Below, piece by piece: positions 4,785-5,881 of a stretch of DNA of 5,881 nt. A program made the translations under genes and the position numbers. The number at the start of each line of letters is the position of its first letter. The stretch's first letter is position 1. The notes below the pieces were generated by a model. That model searched no databases. It was not told where the DNA came from and saw nothing but the letters and a program-made list of their open reading frames with translations. The stretch covers positions 1-5,881 of the forward strand of contig CAYMKI010000173.1 in assembly GCA_964390695.1 (NCBI GenBank), read 5' to 3'. Origin of the DNA: CAWACC01 sp964390695 (GTDB lineage: Bacteria > Chlamydiota > Chlamydiia > Chlamydiales > Parachlamydiaceae).

Positions 4785-5765
4785 ATGGCTGTTTCCAGTA
4801 GTCATGCCGCAGCATTTTACTCAGGATTCAAACCCGAATTAATGCAGGCTCAACATCCGGCGCTCATAGAGACTTTTACTCAACGTATGCAGCCCGAAAA
4901 ATGTTCAGGAGTTGGATTTTTAGCTCCCGGACAAAATCTAGTGGACGTTTGTCAAAAGGATGCCGAGATTTTGAAGGCCCGGGGCATCACTCATGAACAA
5001 ATTGCCGATCGTTTGGAAGCCGTGATCATGAAGGCAGAGTTTTTATTTGAGCAAAGATTGAAGAAATTTGGATTTTTCTACCCGCAAGCGAATAGGCTTG
5101 TTCCCCAAGCGATCATTGAAGATAAAATATGCGTGCCTAAGTATGAGTCTTTCTTAGGTTATCAGTATTGTCCTTTCAGCCAGGACCTAGAGAATGAAGA
5201 GACTGTTTGCGGGAAAGGGTGCAGCATGATCAAAATTATCAATATGGCATCAAAAAAATGTATCTCCAATATCACTGAATTGCATGGGCATTTAATCAAA
5301 GACCATCACTTTTTTGAAGGACATCCACCCTATAGACTCGATCCTGAACTAGCCATTGAAGTATTGGGGATAGAACCTGGAGTTGACTACAAAGTCAAAA
5401 CATTTAATAAAAGTGAATGGCAAGTTTCACGTTCCACGAATGTCTATCAAAAAGAGGAATTGCAGTTTGCTAGGGAAAATAAAACAGAGTCTATCATCAC
5501 TGATGAATTTGAAGCACATCTTCTACCGTACGAAACATTCACACCACTGGAAGCAATATGGTTAACAGATGAACGACTCTATTTGCATATCTTCAAATTC
5601 AAGAAAACGTTAACTGATACGGATAAGACATATAAGATAGGCAATGTTTCCATTAACGCCAGGGAAATCGATAGAGGACTTGATCACAGTGTTTATATAA
5701 CAAACGAATCGACTTATCCCATTCTTTTTGAGGGCGATCGTTTGGAGGAAAATCAAACGGATTAA
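4785..5765 (+). CDS. Conserved-looking hypothetical protein with Cys/His cluster
   Basis: I cannot name this 326-residue protein. It has a strong Shine-Dalgarno and normal codon use. Residues 40-90 contain SGVGFLAPGQNLVDV and ARGITHEQIADRLEAVI, a helical segment that looks like a compact N-terminal module. A Cys/His-rich stretch follows: Cys129 (in YQYCPFSQ), Cys142, Cys146 (CGKGC), Cys159, His167, His169, His174, His175 and His180. The helix ITELHGHLIKDHHFFEGH resembles the histidine half of a C2H2-type or SIAH-like zinc finger. Residues 183-205 (YRLDPELAIEVLGIEPGVDYKVK) and the charged, beta-looking C-terminal 100 residues match nothing I know. There is no signal peptide, membrane helix or CaaX end. 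The gene stands alone after a 100-bp gap. A zinc-binding role, and a link to the neighbouring F-box genes through ubiquitin, are hypotheses only. It could also be a cytosolic protein of a Chlamydia-like lineage-specific family. Confidence 0.85.
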   Translation: MAVSSSHAAAFYSGFKPELMQAQHPALIETFTQRMQPEKCSGVGFLAPGQNLVDVCQKDAEILKARGITHEQIADRLEAVIMKAEFLFEQRLKKFGFFYPQANRLVPQAIIEDKICVPKYESFLGYQYCPFSQDLENEETVCGKGCSMIKIINMASKKCISNITELHGHLIKDHHFFEGHPPYRLDPELAIEVLGIEPGVDYKVKTFNKSEWQVSRSTNVYQKEELQFARENKTESIITDEFEAHLLPYETFTPLEAIWLTDERLYLHIFKFKKTLTDTDKTYKIGNVSINAREIDRGLDHSVYITNESTYPILFEGDRLEENQTD

Positions 5766-5784
5766 GCTCATCCGAGACAGGTAT

Positions 5785-5801
5785 CTATGCACACAGCATA
5801 G
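5785..5801 (+). repeat. Small inverted repeat downstream of the 326-residue gene
   Basis: CTATGC and GCATAG form a perfect 6-bp stem with a 5-base loop (ACACA), starting 20 bases after the stop. No T-run follows on either side, so it is not a canonical intrinsic terminator. It could stabilise the 3' end of the message or be chance. Confidence 0.3.
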
Positions 5802-5838
5802 TCGCTATCGCGGTGCAGAACAGCCATATCTTACGAAA

Positions 5839-5880
5839 TTATGTAATAAGCCATTTTAACAAATCATTGGGCGAAGCCTG
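5839..5880 (-). CDS. Possible C-terminal tail of a minus-strand gene running out of the window
   Basis: On the minus strand one frame is open from the window edge for 13 codons (QASPNDLLKWLIT) and stops at 5839-5841. The amphipathic, Trp-containing tail reads like real protein and would make this gene convergent with the preceding one. Thirteen codons are too few to identify a family. A transposase end is one possibility, because the adjoining sequence does not look like a normal gene boundary. Confidence 0.15.
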   Translation of the reverse strand, partial: QASPNDLLKWLIT

Positions 5881-5881
5881 A

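Overview
The window looks like a piece of the chromosome of an intracellular, amoeba-associated bacterium, most likely a Chlamydia-like organism (Parachlamydiales). Two observations support this. The phosphoglycerate kinase resembles chlamydial PGK as I remember it, especially at its N-terminus and around the EKEIQFLG / RPF / GGAK stretch. Two separate genes encode proteins with N-terminal F-box domains, a eukaryotic domain found in bacteria almost only in host-manipulating lineages such as amoebal Chlamydiae and Legionella. The lineage is inferred from memory of these families, not from a search.

Layout, all genes on the plus strand. Positions 8-1502 hold pdxS and pdxT, the two subunits of the DXP-independent pyridoxal 5'-phosphate synthase, 1 bp apart. 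Only 2 bp after pdxT, with its own Shine-Dalgarno sequence inside the end of pdxT, lies a small F-box gene (1505-2011). Its product ends in Cys-Ile-Val-Met, a textbook CaaX prenylation box. After 52 bp comes pgk (2064-3299). No convincing terminator was seen from pdxS through pgk, so these four genes may be co-transcribed. A 128-bp AT-rich intergenic region with promoter-like and palindromic elements then precedes a second, larger and AT-rich F-box gene (3428-4684). A 100-bp gap follows, ending in a hairpin that would sequester the Shine-Dalgarno of an unrecognised 326-residue protein with a Cys/His cluster (4785-5765). The last 116 bp hold a small hairpin and possibly the extreme end of a minus-strand gene that runs out of the window.

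How it fits together: PdxST and PGK are ordinary metabolism (vitamin B6 synthesis and glycolysis). Interleaved with them are genes that look aimed at the host. The two F-box proteins could plug into host Skp1-Cullin-F-box ubiquitin ligases. The smaller one carries a C-terminal signal that host farnesyltransferase could lipidate, anchoring it on a host membrane such as the inclusion. This is the architecture principle of Legionella AnkB (F-box plus CaaX), here on a much smaller scaffold without obvious ankyrin repeats. The F-box genes have visibly lower GC than pdxST and pgk, and the larger one is a sharp compositional mosaic. Both points fit acquisition or rapid evolution of effector genes beside conserved loci.
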